Assembly (NCBI GenBank): GCA_021781315.1
Contig: JAJXXB010000150.1
Span: forward strand, 1 to 7,421
Direction of reading: 5' to 3'
DNA from: Actinomycetes bacterium
Lineage (GTDB): Bacteria > Actinomycetota > Acidimicrobiia > Acidimicrobiales > RAAP-2
DNA: 7,421 nt
In this document: positions 1 to 5,735 of the stretch, in pieces
How positions within the stretch are numbered: position 1 is the first letter of the stretch
Layout of the letters: every line of letters starts with the position of its first letter
The notes under the pieces: model-generated
What the model saw: the letters and a program-made list of their open reading frames with translations, nothing else
What the model was told of the DNA's origin: nothing
The model's database searches: none
Program-made: the position numbers and the translations under genes

Positions 1-637
1 CGGCCTCGGGCTTTCCCTCGTTTCGCGAAATCTCTTCCACCGTCGCGCGCTCAGCCTCGACCTCGGCCGCCGGCACCTCATCGCGCGTCAGGTAGAGGGG
101 CTTGGCGAACGCCACGTGCACGGCGATCTCGTGAGCGACTTCGGAGGTCCCGCCCGCCAGCACGACGATGACGGCGTTCACGCCGCGACCCGCCTGCTGG
201 TGGATGTACGTCTCGATGACCTCGCCTTCGCCGGCGACCAATCGGGCGACGCGTCCCACGGAGATGTTCTCCTTCAGGGTCGTGAGCAGGGTCTCGATGC
301 GGTCCTGGAACTCCGCGACGGCGCCCTCGCCGGAGGCGGCGACGCGCGCGGCGATCTCATCGGCGAGCGAGACAAACTCTTCGGACTTGGCCACGAAGTC
401 GGTCTCGCAGCGCAATTCGACAATGGCGGCCGCCTGGCCGTCACGCACCACGGCCACGGCGCCTTCGCCGGCCACGCGGTCGGCGCGCTTGGCGGCCGAG
501 GCCAGTCCCTGCACGCGCAGCCACTGGGTGGCCGCGGCCATGTCGCCGTCGTTAGCCTCGAGGGCCTTCTTGGCGTCCATCATTCCCACGCCGGTCGCCT
601 GGCGCAGGGCTTGTACGTCCTTGGCTGTAATAGCCAC
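1..637 (-). CDS. tsf: Elongation factor Ts (EF-Ts), C-terminus cut by window edge
   Basis: EF-Ts is the cytoplasmic guanine nucleotide exchange factor that releases GDP from EF-Tu during translation elongation. The visible 212 codons start with the family's N-terminal UBA-like domain (about residues 1-55), including the hallmark TGVGMMDAKKAL at 15-26. The core follows with ELRCETDFVAKSEEF at about 74-88, whose TDFV motif contacts EF-Tu. E. coli EF-Ts is 283 residues, so roughly a quarter of the protein lies beyond position 1. The start is GTG at 637. An AAGGAGA Shine-Dalgarno sits seven bases upstream, and the first residues (MAITAKDVQALR) match the family N-terminus. It begins 22 bp after the rpsB stop on the same strand, the classic rpsB-tsf operon, so it is probably cotranscribed from the rpsB promoter. 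No frameshift is visible. Identification is very secure. Confidence 0.97.
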   Translation of the reverse strand, partial: MAITAKDVQALRQATGVGMMDAKKALEANDGDMAAATQWLRVQGLASAAKRADRVAGEGAVAVVRDGQAAAIVELRCETDFVAKSEEFVSLADEIAARVAASGEGAVAEFQDRIETLLTTLKENISVGRVARLVAGEGEVIETYIHQQAGRGVNAVIVVLAGGTSEVAHEIAVHVAFAKPLYLTRDEVPAAEVEAERATVEEISRNEGKPEA

Positions 638-640
638 GTT

Positions 641-650
641 GATTCTCCTT
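641..650 (-). promoter_or_regulatory. Ribosome binding site of tsf
   Basis: On the minus strand the bases read AAGGAGAATC, a near-perfect Shine-Dalgarno, with the AAGGAG core seven bases before the GTG at 637. It settles the choice of the GTG start for tsf and lies in the short 22-bp rpsB-tsf gap. Confidence 0.8.
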
Positions 651-659
651 CGTCGGTGT

Positions 660-1595
660 TTAGGCGGTAGGGGCGTCGCCGGCGTCGACGGCGTCAGTGG
701 CCTCGGGGGCCGGCGTCTCGTCCGCGACGGGCGCCTCGGCAACCTCGGCGACTTCGGCGGCTGCGTCGGTTTCGACCGGCGCCGAGACTTCCGTGACCAC
801 GGGCTCGGCAACCTCAGCGACCTCGGCGGCGACGGACTCGGCCGCAGCGGGCTCGGCCGCAGCGGGTGCGGGTGCAGCGGCGGCCTTGGGCGGCGTCGCG
901 GGACGGTTGGCGCGGATGAAGCGGCCCTCGGCGACGGCGTCGGCCATGAGGCGGCACAGCAGGGCGCCGGCGCGGATGGCGTCGTCGTTGCCGGGGATCA
1001 CGTAGTCAATGACGTCGGGGTCGCAGTTCGTGTCGACCACGGCCACGACGGGCAGGCCGAGCTTGCGCGCCTCGGTCACCGCGATGTGCTCTTTCTTCGT
1101 GTCGATCACGAAGATGGCGTTGGGCACCCGCTCCAGGCTCGCGATACCGCTCAGGTTGCGGTCGAGCTTCTCGAGCTCGCGGGTGTGACGCAGGGCCTCG
1201 CGCTTGGGCATGTTGTCGAAGTCGCCGGCGCGCTGCATGCTGCGCAGCTCCATCATGCGCTTCACGCGGCCAGTGACCGTCGAGAAGTTGGTGAGCATGC
1301 CGCCCAGCCAGCGCTGGTTGACGAAGGGCATCCCGCAGGCCTGGGCGTAGTCCGCGATGGGACCCTGGGTCTGCTTCTTGGTGCCCACGAAGAGAATGGT
1401 GCCGCCGTCGGCGACCAGGTCACGCACGTAGGCGTAACTCTGCTCGATGCCCGAGAGCGTCTTGCGCAAGTCGATCAAGTAGATCCCGTTGCGCTCACCG
1501 AGGATGAAGCGGCGCATCTTGGGGTTCCACCGGCGGGTCTGGTGCCCGAAGTGCACGCCCGAGTCCAACAATTCCTGCAGAGTGACGAGAGCCAC
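660..1595 (-). CDS. rpsB: 30S ribosomal protein S2 (uS2) with acidic C-terminal tail
   Basis: S2 is a late-assembling protein of the small ribosomal subunit and is needed to dock S1 where S1 is present. The N-terminal 227 residues are a complete S2 domain. They open with [21 protein letters not shown], followed by WNPKM at 23-27, FVGTKKQ at 69-75, [10 protein letters not shown] at 95-104, and [17 protein letters not shown] at about 193-209. Residues 228-311 form a low-complexity tail of Ala, Glu, Pro and Val with little Lys or Arg. The total of 311 residues compares with about 241 in E. coli, and longer Ala/Glu-rich S2 tails are common in actinobacteria. The start is GTG at 1595, preceded by a GGAAGGAAA Shine-Dalgarno. 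It is followed 22 bp later by tsf. A structured leader upstream suggests post-transcriptional control, but this is inferred. Confidence 0.97.
   Translation of the reverse strand: MALVTLQELLDSGVHFGHQTRRWNPKMRRFILGERNGIYLIDLRKTLSGIEQSYAYVRDLVADGGTILFVGTKKQTQGPIADYAQACGMPFVNQRWLGGMLTNFSTVTGRVKRMMELRSMQRAGDFDNMPKREALRHTRELEKLDRNLSGIASLERVPNAIFVIDTKKEHIAVTEARKLGLPVVAVVDTNCDPDVIDYVIPGNDDAIRAGALLCRLMADAVAEGRFIRANRPATPPKAAAAPAPAAAEPAAAESVAAEVAEVAEPVVTEVSAPVETDAAAEVAEVAEAPVADETPAPEATDAVDAGDAPTA
735..866 (-). repeat. Short direct repeats in the rpsB tail region
   Basis: Two 27-bp copies at 735-761 and 804-830 differ at two positions and encode the repeated peptide [10 protein letters not shown] perfect tandem pair of 15 bp (ctcggccgcagcggg) at 837-851 and 852-866 encodes PAAAE twice. 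These repeats lie wholly in frame within the low-complexity C-terminal tail of S2. They look like products of slippage or unequal exchange in the tail, not a mobile or regulatory repeat. Confidence 0.75.
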
Positions 1596-1603
1596 GATCT
1601 AGT

Positions 1604-1612
1604 TTCCTTCCG
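1604..1612 (-). promoter_or_regulatory. Ribosome binding site of rpsB
   Basis: The minus strand reads GGAAGGAAA at this place. Its AAGGAAA core ends about seven bases before the GTG at 1595. It supports that start codon over any in-frame alternative and leaves the hairpin at 1626-1668 some 14 bases further upstream. Confidence 0.7.
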
Positions 1613-1625
1613 TTCGGTTATCGGT

Positions 1626-1668
1626 CCCCCGGGTGCACCGCGAGCGGCGACCGTACGAAACCCGGGGG
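1626..1668 (-). promoter_or_regulatory. Stem-loop in the rpsB 5' leader
   Basis: A perfect 9-bp inverted repeat, CCCCCGGGT at 1626-1634 and ACCCGGGGG at 1660-1668, encloses a 25-base loop. The loop contains a second small hairpin (CCG, four-base loop, CGG). On the minus strand this would form a very stable RNA hairpin ending 14 bases before the rpsB Shine-Dalgarno. No U-tract follows, so it does not look like an intrinsic terminator. In E. coli the rpsB leader is known to mediate S2 autoregulation. Whether this unrelated-looking leader does the same is inference. Confidence 0.5.
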
Positions 1669-1683
1669 AAGACATCTCTGACA

Positions 1684-1700
1684 TCTCCCACCCTGGGAGA
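1684..1700 (-). promoter_or_regulatory. Compact hairpin between xerC and rpsB
   Basis: TCTCCCA at 1684-1690 and TGGGAGA at 1694-1700 are perfect complements around a three-base spacer, giving a 7-bp GC-rich stem. It lies about 25 bases after the recombinase stop. There is no T-run after it in the direction of transcription, so a canonical terminator is not supported. It may be a 3'-end stabilising element for the recombinase mRNA or the first element of the rpsB leader. Confidence 0.4.
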
Positions 1701-1708
1701 GCCCAACC

Positions 1709-1714
1709 ATGCTA
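1709..1714 (-). promoter_or_regulatory. Weak candidate -10 box for rpsB-tsf
   Basis: The minus strand reads TAGCAT here, fitting the actinobacterial TANNNT -10 form. A start about seven bases downstream would give an approximately 107-base leader carrying both hairpins. No recognisable -35 hexamer lies 16-18 bases upstream. The call therefore rests on the -10 alone and on the expectation that rpsB has its own promoter. Confidence 0.25.
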
Positions 1715-1725
1715 GTAGATGGGCG

Positions 1726-2631
1726 CTAGCCCCTCGGGTGGGTGTCGTGGTGGACGTTTTGGAGGTGCGATTTGGACACGTGCGTGTAGATCTGGGTCGT
1801 GGCCAGGCTCTCGTGGCCCAGGAGCTCCTGGACGACACGAAGGTCGGCGCCCCCTTCGAGCAGGTGCGTCGCGTAGGTATGGCGCAGCGCGTGGGGATGC
1901 ACGTGGCCGCGGGCGACCCGGTTGTCGAGGATCCGGCGCACGTCGCGCGGGCCCAGGCGCCGGCCGCGGCGGTTGTAGAACAGGGCGTCGGGGGGCGAGT
2001 CGGGCTGGGCGACGTCGTCGCGGGCGTCCTCGAGCCACAGGCGCACCGCCCGCAGCCCTCGCCGGTGCAGGGGGACGATTCTCTCCTTGTTCCCCTTGCC
2101 GAGCACGCGCACGCGTCCGGCGGTGAAATCGACACTCGACACGTCGAGACCGCAGAGTTCACTCACCCGCAGTCCCGCGCCGTAGAGGACTTCGCAGACC
2201 GCCCGATCGAGCACCGCCCACTCGTCGTCGCCCCAGTCCTCGTCGAGCAGGCTGTCGAGCTGCTCACGCACGACAATCGTGGGCAGCGTGGAGTTGGGCC
2301 GCGGGGCGCTGAGTCGCGCCGCCGGGCTCTCGTCGAGATGCCCGCGCTCGACCAGCCAGTCGAAGTACCCGCGCAGACTCGCCCGGCGACGGGCGATCGT
2401 CGCGCGGGCCTCGTCGCGCTGGGCCCGACTCGCGAGATACTCGCGCAACAGGCGCCGGGTGACGCGATCGGGCCCTCCGACGCCTCGCTCGCCGGCCCAG
2501 GCGAGGAACGCGTCGAGGTCCGAACGGTACGCGCGCACGGTGGCCGCCGAACGATCGGCCGCCACCAGCGTGGCGACGTAGCCGTCGTACTGCCAGGGGT
2601 CGGCCTCGACCCTCGAAGAGTGAGCGGGCAC
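1726..2631 (-). CDS. xerC: Xer-type tyrosine recombinase (XerC-like)
   Basis: Xer recombinases resolve chromosome dimers at dif before cell division, cutting DNA through a tyrosine. The 301-residue protein has an N-terminal SAM-like core-binding domain (about 13-98) and a C-terminal catalytic domain (about 115-290). All active-site residues are visible: R155 in GAGLRVSEL, K179 in GKGNKER, H247 and R250 in HALRHTYATH, H273 in LGHESL, and nucleophile Y282 in TQIYTHV. Spacing matches E. coli XerD (R148, K172, H244, R247, H270, Y279) closely, and length is normal. I favour XerC because in mycobacteria xerC lies near rpsB-tsf, but XerC and XerD are hard to tell apart by eye. The neighbours are housekeeping genes, so a phage integrase is unlikely. 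The GTG start at 2631 lacks a Shine-Dalgarno but follows a -10 box by six bases, suggesting leaderless mRNA. Confidence 0.92.
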   Translation of the reverse strand: MPAHSSRVEADPWQYDGYVATLVAADRSAATVRAYRSDLDAFLAWAGERGVGGPDRVTRRLLREYLASRAQRDEARATIARRRASLRGYFDWLVERGHLDESPAARLSAPRPNSTLPTIVVREQLDSLLDEDWGDDEWAVLDRAVCEVLYGAGLRVSELCGLDVSSVDFTAGRVRVLGKGNKERIVPLHRRGLRAVRLWLEDARDDVAQPDSPPDALFYNRRGRRLGPRDVRRILDNRVARGHVHPHALRHTYATHLLEGGADLRVVQELLGHESLATTQIYTHVSKSHLQNVHHDTHPRG

Positions 2632-2637
2632 GTGTCT

Positions 2638-2643
2638 AGGCTA
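2638..2643 (-). promoter_or_regulatory. Candidate leaderless -10 box of xerC
   Basis: The minus strand reads TAGCCT, then six bases, then the GTG start at 2631. A TANNNT box at this distance puts the transcription start at or next to the start codon, and no Shine-Dalgarno is present. No clear -35 hexamer is seen. The same arrangement recurs at nadD and at the DAHP synthase gene, which strengthens the call. Confidence 0.5.
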
Positions 2644-2675
2644 CCCACGGACGCCATTTCTGCGTGGCACGTCGA

Positions 2676-2681
2676 TACAGT
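2676..2681 (+). promoter_or_regulatory. Candidate -10 box of the mtrA-mtrB-lipoprotein operon
   Basis: TACAGT fits TANNNT and would start transcription near 2688, leaving a leader of about 18 bases that holds the AAAGGAG Shine-Dalgarno at 2694-2700. No good -35 is visible at the usual distance. The 74-bp divergent gap (2632-2705) must hold the promoters of both xerC and this operon. Confidence 0.35.
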
Positions 2682-2693
2682 TGGATATCTCGC

Positions 2694-2700
2694 AAAGGAG
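2694..2700 (+). promoter_or_regulatory. Ribosome binding site of the response regulator
   Basis: AAAGGAG lies five bases before the GTG at 2706. This decides the start: a longer reading frame from the GTG at 2664 would run through this site and the candidate -10 box. It would also add 14 residues that response regulators lack. Confidence 0.75.
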
Positions 2701-2705
2701 TGTTG

Positions 2706-3377
2706 GTGTCGCGCATCTTGATCGTGGAGGACGACGACCACATCCGCTCCGCACTGCGTCTGATGTTTGAGGGCGAGGGATTCGACGTCGACGACGCGCC
2801 GAGCGGCGAAGTCGGAGTGGCCCTGTTCAACCGAATGCGCTCCGACGTGGCCATCGTGGACCTGATGCTGCCGGGCATCTCGGGCTTTGACACGTGCCAG
2901 GCCCTGCGCTCGACGAGCGACGTTCCCATCGTGATCGTCTCGGCGCGCGACGAGACCGCCGACGTCGTCCTCGGCCTCGAGTCCGGGGCGGACGACTACG
3001 TCACCAAGCCCTTCGTGCCGGCCGAGTTGCTCGCACGGGTTCGCGCCCACCTGCGCCGGCGTCCCACGTCCGCGGGCTCCTTCACCCTGGGCCGGCTCCA
3101 GGTCATCCCCGACGAGGGGGTGGTGCGCGATCACGACGGCACCGAGCTGCACCTCACGTCGACCGAGTTTCGCCTCCTCACCGACCTCGCCTCGGTCAAC
3201 GGCAAGGTCCTCTCGCGCGAGGACCTCCTCGAGAGGGTGTGGGGGTACGACTACTTCGGTGACAGCCGGCTCGTCGACGTGCACATCCGTCGACTGCGGA
3301 TGAAGATCGAACCCGACCCGGCGAACCCCTCGTTCCTGGTCACCGTGCGAGGCGCCGGATACAAGTTGGTTCTCTAG
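2706..3377 (+). CDS. mtrA: OmpR-family response regulator, MtrA-like
   Basis: This is a DNA-binding response regulator of 223 residues. The receiver domain (about 3-116) has acidic residues E8, D9 and D10, the phosphoacceptor D52 in VDLMLPG, S79, and K101 in DDYVTKPF. The winged-helix domain (about 125-221) has the family's TSTEFRLL, LLERVWGY and a recognition-helix region around RLVDVHIRRLRMKIE. It ends with the usual TVRGAGYK. The stretch VVLGLESGADDY and the C-terminal half closely resemble my recollection of Mycobacterium tuberculosis MtrA. The downstream kinase and GerMN lipoprotein fit the mtrA-mtrB-lpqB order. In known actinobacteria MtrA controls cell wall, division and osmotic genes. 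GTG at 2706 is chosen for its Shine-Dalgarno. The stop overlaps the kinase start by one base (TAGTG). Being an OmpR-family regulator is near certain; orthology to MtrA is likely. Confidence 0.9.
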   Translation: MSRILIVEDDDHIRSALRLMFEGEGFDVDDAPSGEVGVALFNRMRSDVAIVDLMLPGISGFDTCQALRSTSDVPIVIVSARDETADVVLGLESGADDYVTKPFVPAELLARVRAHLRRRPTSAGSFTLGRLQVIPDEGVVRDHDGTELHLTSTEFRLLTDLASVNGKVLSREDLLERVWGYDYFGDSRLVDVHIRRLRMKIEPDPANPSFLVTVRGAGYKLVL

Positions 3378-4768
3378 TGCATCGGCGCAGCCTGCGACTG
3401 CGACTGCTGATTACCTTCGGTGTCGGGGCGCTACTGCTGTCGAGCGTGTTCGCGTCGCTGACCTACTTCTCGGTCCAGCGTCTCCTGGTGGACAACCAGC
3501 AACAGACCGACCTGCGCGAATCCTTCGCCAACGCCGCCCTGGTGCGCTCCACGCTCTACTCCTCGCCGCCGGCGCTGGGGGCCCTGCTCAACTCGATCGA
3601 GGCCGCGACCAATTCGAGCGTCCTGGTTCACACCCATCACCAGTGGCTCTCGACGAGCCACGGCGCGGCGACCAGCGACGTCTCGGCCGAGATCGTCCAC
3701 GCCGTCGACAGCGGCAAGGTGCTGCATCAGACCATCGCGATCCGGGGCCAACTCATCTTCATCGTGGGGGTACCCATCCCCGCGGTCGAGACCCAGGTGT
3801 TCGAGGTCTTTCGCCTCGAGCGCCTCGAGCACTCGCTCAAGGTCCTCGCCCTCGTGCTCGGGCTGGGCGCGCTCGTCACCTCCGTCATCGGCCTGGGGGG
3901 CGGACTGTGGGTGTCGCGACGGGCGGTGCGCCCGTTGCTCAACGTCTCCTCGGCCGCCGCCGCGATCGCCGACGGCGAGCTGACCACGCGGCTCCTCGTG
4001 GGCCAGGCCGACCAGGAGGTCCAGCAGCTCACCGAATCCTTCAACACGATGGTCTCGCGCCTGGTCGCGCGTATGGAGCGCGATGCGCGCTTCGCGAGCG
4101 ACGTGAGCCACGAACTGCGCAGCCCGCTCACGACGCTCACGACCACGGTGTCGGTCCTCCAGCAGCACCGCGACGAGCTCTCCCCCGCCGGGCGCGAGAG
4201 CCTGGATTTGCTCGCGGCCGACCTCTCCATCTTCCAGTCGTTGGTGGACGACCTGCTCGAGATCGCCCGATCCGACGCCGGCAGCCTCGCGCACGTCATC
4301 GAGATCGTGCCCGCGGCCGAGCTCGTGCGCCAGAGCGCCCGCAGCGCCGCCCAGCGTCTCGGCATCCCCGAGGTTCCCGTCGAAGTCGGTGACGCGGCGA
4401 ACACGGTGAACGTGGGTGTCGACCGACGCCGCTTCGAACGAGTGATGGCGAACCTCTTGGGCAACGCGGCCCACTACGCGGGTGGCGCGTCGGCCGTGCG
4501 CGTGGGCGTCGCGGACTCGCACGTCACCGTCGACGTCGACGACGCTGGTCCCGGCGTGCCCGCCGACGAGCGTGAGTCCATCTTCCAGAGGTTCTTTCGC
4601 GGCCGCGCCGCCCACGACCGCAGCCTGGCGCGCGGTACCGGACTGGGACTAGCCCTCGTACGCGACCACGTCGCGGCCTTCGGGGGCACCATCGTCGTTC
4701 AAGAGAGCCCCGAGGGCGGCGCGCGCTTTCACATCGAACTGCCCCGGCGCGAGGGGAACGGCGAATGA
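3377..4768 (+). CDS. mtrB: Membrane sensor histidine kinase, MtrB-like
   Basis: This 463-residue kinase should autophosphorylate and pass phosphate to the adjacent regulator. Domains in order: a short basic N-terminus, TM1 at about 9-31, an extracytoplasmic sensor segment of about 120 residues (32-153), TM2 at about 154-176, and a HAMP linker (177-230) beginning SRRAVRPL. A HisKA dimerisation domain follows with phospho-histidine H245 in SHELRSPL. The ATPase domain has the N-box (N359 and N363 in MANLLGNAAHY), the G1 box DAGPG at 389-393, the F-box IFQRFFRG, and the G2 box RGTGLGLAL at 419-427. All catalytic motifs are intact. M. tuberculosis MtrB is about 567 residues, so this one is shorter. 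GTG at 3377 overlaps the preceding stop and the gene ends with an ATGA overlap into the lipoprotein gene, so the trio is translationally coupled. The MtrB assignment rests on context more than sequence. Confidence 0.88.
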   Translation: MHRRSLRLRLLITFGVGALLLSSVFASLTYFSVQRLLVDNQQQTDLRESFANAALVRSTLYSSPPALGALLNSIEAATNSSVLVHTHHQWLSTSHGAATSDVSAEIVHAVDSGKVLHQTIAIRGQLIFIVGVPIPAVETQVFEVFRLERLEHSLKVLALVLGLGALVTSVIGLGGGLWVSRRAVRPLLNVSSAAAAIADGELTTRLLVGQADQEVQQLTESFNTMVSRLVARMERDARFASDVSHELRSPLTTLTTTVSVLQQHRDELSPAGRESLDLLAADLSIFQSLVDDLLEIARSDAGSLAHVIEIVPAAELVRQSARSAAQRLGIPEVPVEVGDAANTVNVGVDRRRFERVMANLLGNAAHYAGGASAVRVGVADSHVTVDVDDAGPGVPADERESIFQRFFRGRAAHDRSLARGTGLGLALVRDHVAAFGGTIVVQESPEGGARFHIELPRREGNGE

Positions 4769-5340
4769 TCCCGCGACGGCTCCTCCTGCTCGGTCTCGGC
4801 GCCGTCACCTTGGCCGGCTGCACGCTCGTGCCGACCGCGAAGGCCCCGGTGATCATCAATCCGAAGACCGTGCCCTTCGGCCTGCTCGGCAAGACCATTC
4901 CCGGCACCAACAACGGCCGGGTGCGCTTCATCACCCAGCCCGTCTACATCGTCGACGCGACGGGCCACCTGGCGCCGTCGAGCCGCATCGTGCCCACCCC
5001 GCCGACGCTCGCCTCGGTGTTGCGAGAGCTCGTCATCGGCCCCACCGACATCGAGACCGCCACGGGCTACACCAGCGCCCTGCCGAGCAATCTCGTGATC
5101 CTCCAGGCCAAGGTGAGAAAGGGCATCGGCTACATCGCCCTCGCCGACTCGCTCTCGACGCTGCCAGTGCGCCAGCAGGTCCTCGCCCTCGGCCAGCTCG
5201 TGTTGACCGCGAGCGACGTGGGCGCGACCAAGGGGATCGAGATCACGGTCGCCGGCGTCGCCCAGCCCTCGCTGCTACCCAACGGTGACACCGCGACGGT
5301 GATCACTGCCAGCGATTATCAGAGCCTGTTGAACGGCTAG
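4765..5340 (+). CDS. GerMN-domain lipoprotein, reduced LpqB-like
   Basis: This is a predicted lipoprotein of 191 residues, anchored on the outer face of the cell membrane. The N-terminus MIPRRLLLLGLGAVTLAGC is a lipoprotein signal with lipobox LAGC; Cys19 would be lipidated. From about residue 52 to the end it resembles a GerMN (Germane) domain. It has a strand-rich start, TLASVLRELVIGPT at 81-94, the G-TSALP turn at 101-107, a central QQVLALGQLVLTA helix, and LLPNG near the end. In actinobacteria LpqB, the MtrB partner, has such a domain followed by a large beta-propeller-like region, about 580 residues in all. Here the propeller is absent: the gene stops cleanly at TAG. A Shine-Dalgarno-like GAGGGGA at 4751-4757 precedes ATG 4765, which overlaps the kinase stop. 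A role in tuning the kinase is inferred from context. Confidence 0.82.
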   Translation: MIPRRLLLLGLGAVTLAGCTLVPTAKAPVIINPKTVPFGLLGKTIPGTNNGRVRFITQPVYIVDATGHLAPSSRIVPTPPTLASVLRELVIGPTDIETATGYTSALPSNLVILQAKVRKGIGYIALADSLSTLPVRQQVLALGQLVLTASDVGATKGIEITVAGVAQPSLLPNGDTATVITASDYQSLLNG

Positions 5341-5669
5341 GTCCGCTGGGGCCGCAGCACGGCCGCGGCGTTCCAGAGGTGCTCGAGGTCGTAGTAGCTG
5401 CGGGTCTCCTCGTCGAAGACATGGACGATGACATCACCAAAGTCCATGGCCACCCACTGACCCTCGGCGAGGCCCTCGACGCGAAGGGGCCGCACGCCCA
5501 TGTCGCGCGCGACAACGCGCTCGATCTCTTCGACGATGGAACGCACCTGGCGGTCGTTGCGCCCCGAACAGATGACGAGCACGTCGAAGGAGTTCACCAA
5601 TTCGCGCAGGTCGAGCACGACGAGGTCGAGCGCGCTCTTCTCCTCGGCCCCGGCGCAGGCCGCGTCCAC
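5337..5669 (-). CDS. rsfS: Ribosome silencing factor RsfS (YbeB/iojap family)
   Basis: RsfS binds ribosomal protein uL14 on the large subunit and blocks subunit joining when nutrients run low. The 110 residues from GTG 5669 contain the family core: LDLVVLDLRELVNSFDVLVICSG in two pieces at about 14-36, then RNDRQVRSIVEEIE, VEGLAEGQWVAMDFGDVIVHVF, and the C-terminal YYDLEHLWNA. GTG 5669 is the only conventional start, but it has no Shine-Dalgarno and cuts into the first helix of the family. The frame stays open upstream and the peptide there (PLDDFVASL) resembles the missing helix, so translation probably starts earlier (see the extension entry). It is last in a nadD / small membrane protein / rsfS cluster, a common actinobacterial pairing. 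Its stop codon overlaps the stop of the convergent lipoprotein gene. Confidence 0.94.
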   Translation of the reverse strand: MDAACAGAEEKSALDLVVLDLRELVNSFDVLVICSGRNDRQVRSIVEEIERVVARDMGVRPLRVEGLAEGQWVAMDFGDVIVHVFDEETRSYYDLEHLWNAAAVLRPQRT

Positions 5670-5735
5670 GAGGGAGGCTACGAAGTCATCGAGAGGGCCG
5701 CGACCCGGGTCGTCGGCGCGGGTGATCTCGCTCAG
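5670..5735 (-). other. Probable N-terminal extension of rsfS from a CTG start
   Basis: The rsfS frame continues upstream of GTG 5669 for 22 codons to CTG 5735-5733, with no ATG, GTG or TTG in between. The CTG overlaps the TGA of the upstream small gene as CTGA, the same geometry as an ATGA coupling. GGGGTGA, a plausible Shine-Dalgarno, lies four bases before it. The extension encodes LDDFVASL near its end, which lines up with the first helix of RsfS proteins (for example LQDFVIDKI in E. coli). The full protein would be 132 residues, in the family's normal range. A CTG start is rare, so this remains an inference. Confidence 0.5.

Noticed and set aside
1684..1700. Hairpin as an intrinsic terminator of the recombinase gene
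   Set aside because: No T-rich tract follows on the minus strand; the next bases are mixed (TGTCAGAG).
168..1715. Very long plus-strand reading frame (515 codons) across tsf and rpsB
   Set aside because: It lies antisense to two unmistakable conserved genes, and its product is low-complexity Arg/Gly/Ala/Val/Asp-rich sequence typical of frames opposite GC-rich genes. It also crosses the rpsB leader.
1726..2631. Tyrosine recombinase as an integrase of a mobile element
   Set aside because: There is no excisionase, phage gene, direct-repeat attachment site or tRNA nearby. Length and motif spacing match Xer proteins, and rpsB-tsf is its usual neighbourhood.
2664..2705. Upstream GTG start for the response regulator adding 14 residues
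   Set aside because: The added peptide is not found in the family, and the AAAGGAG Shine-Dalgarno and candidate -10 box lie inside it. GTG 2706 is better placed.
3431..4615. Minus-strand frame of 394 codons opposite the histidine kinase
   Set aside because: The plus-strand kinase has every catalytic motif intact. The opposite frame is His/Arg/Gly/Glu-rich with no recognisable domain, a GC-skew shadow.
4765..5340. GerMN domain taken as evidence of spore germination
   Set aside because: GerMN also occurs in the LpqB family of non-sporulating actinobacteria, and the adjacent MtrA/MtrB-like pair explains it better. No sporulation gene is present.
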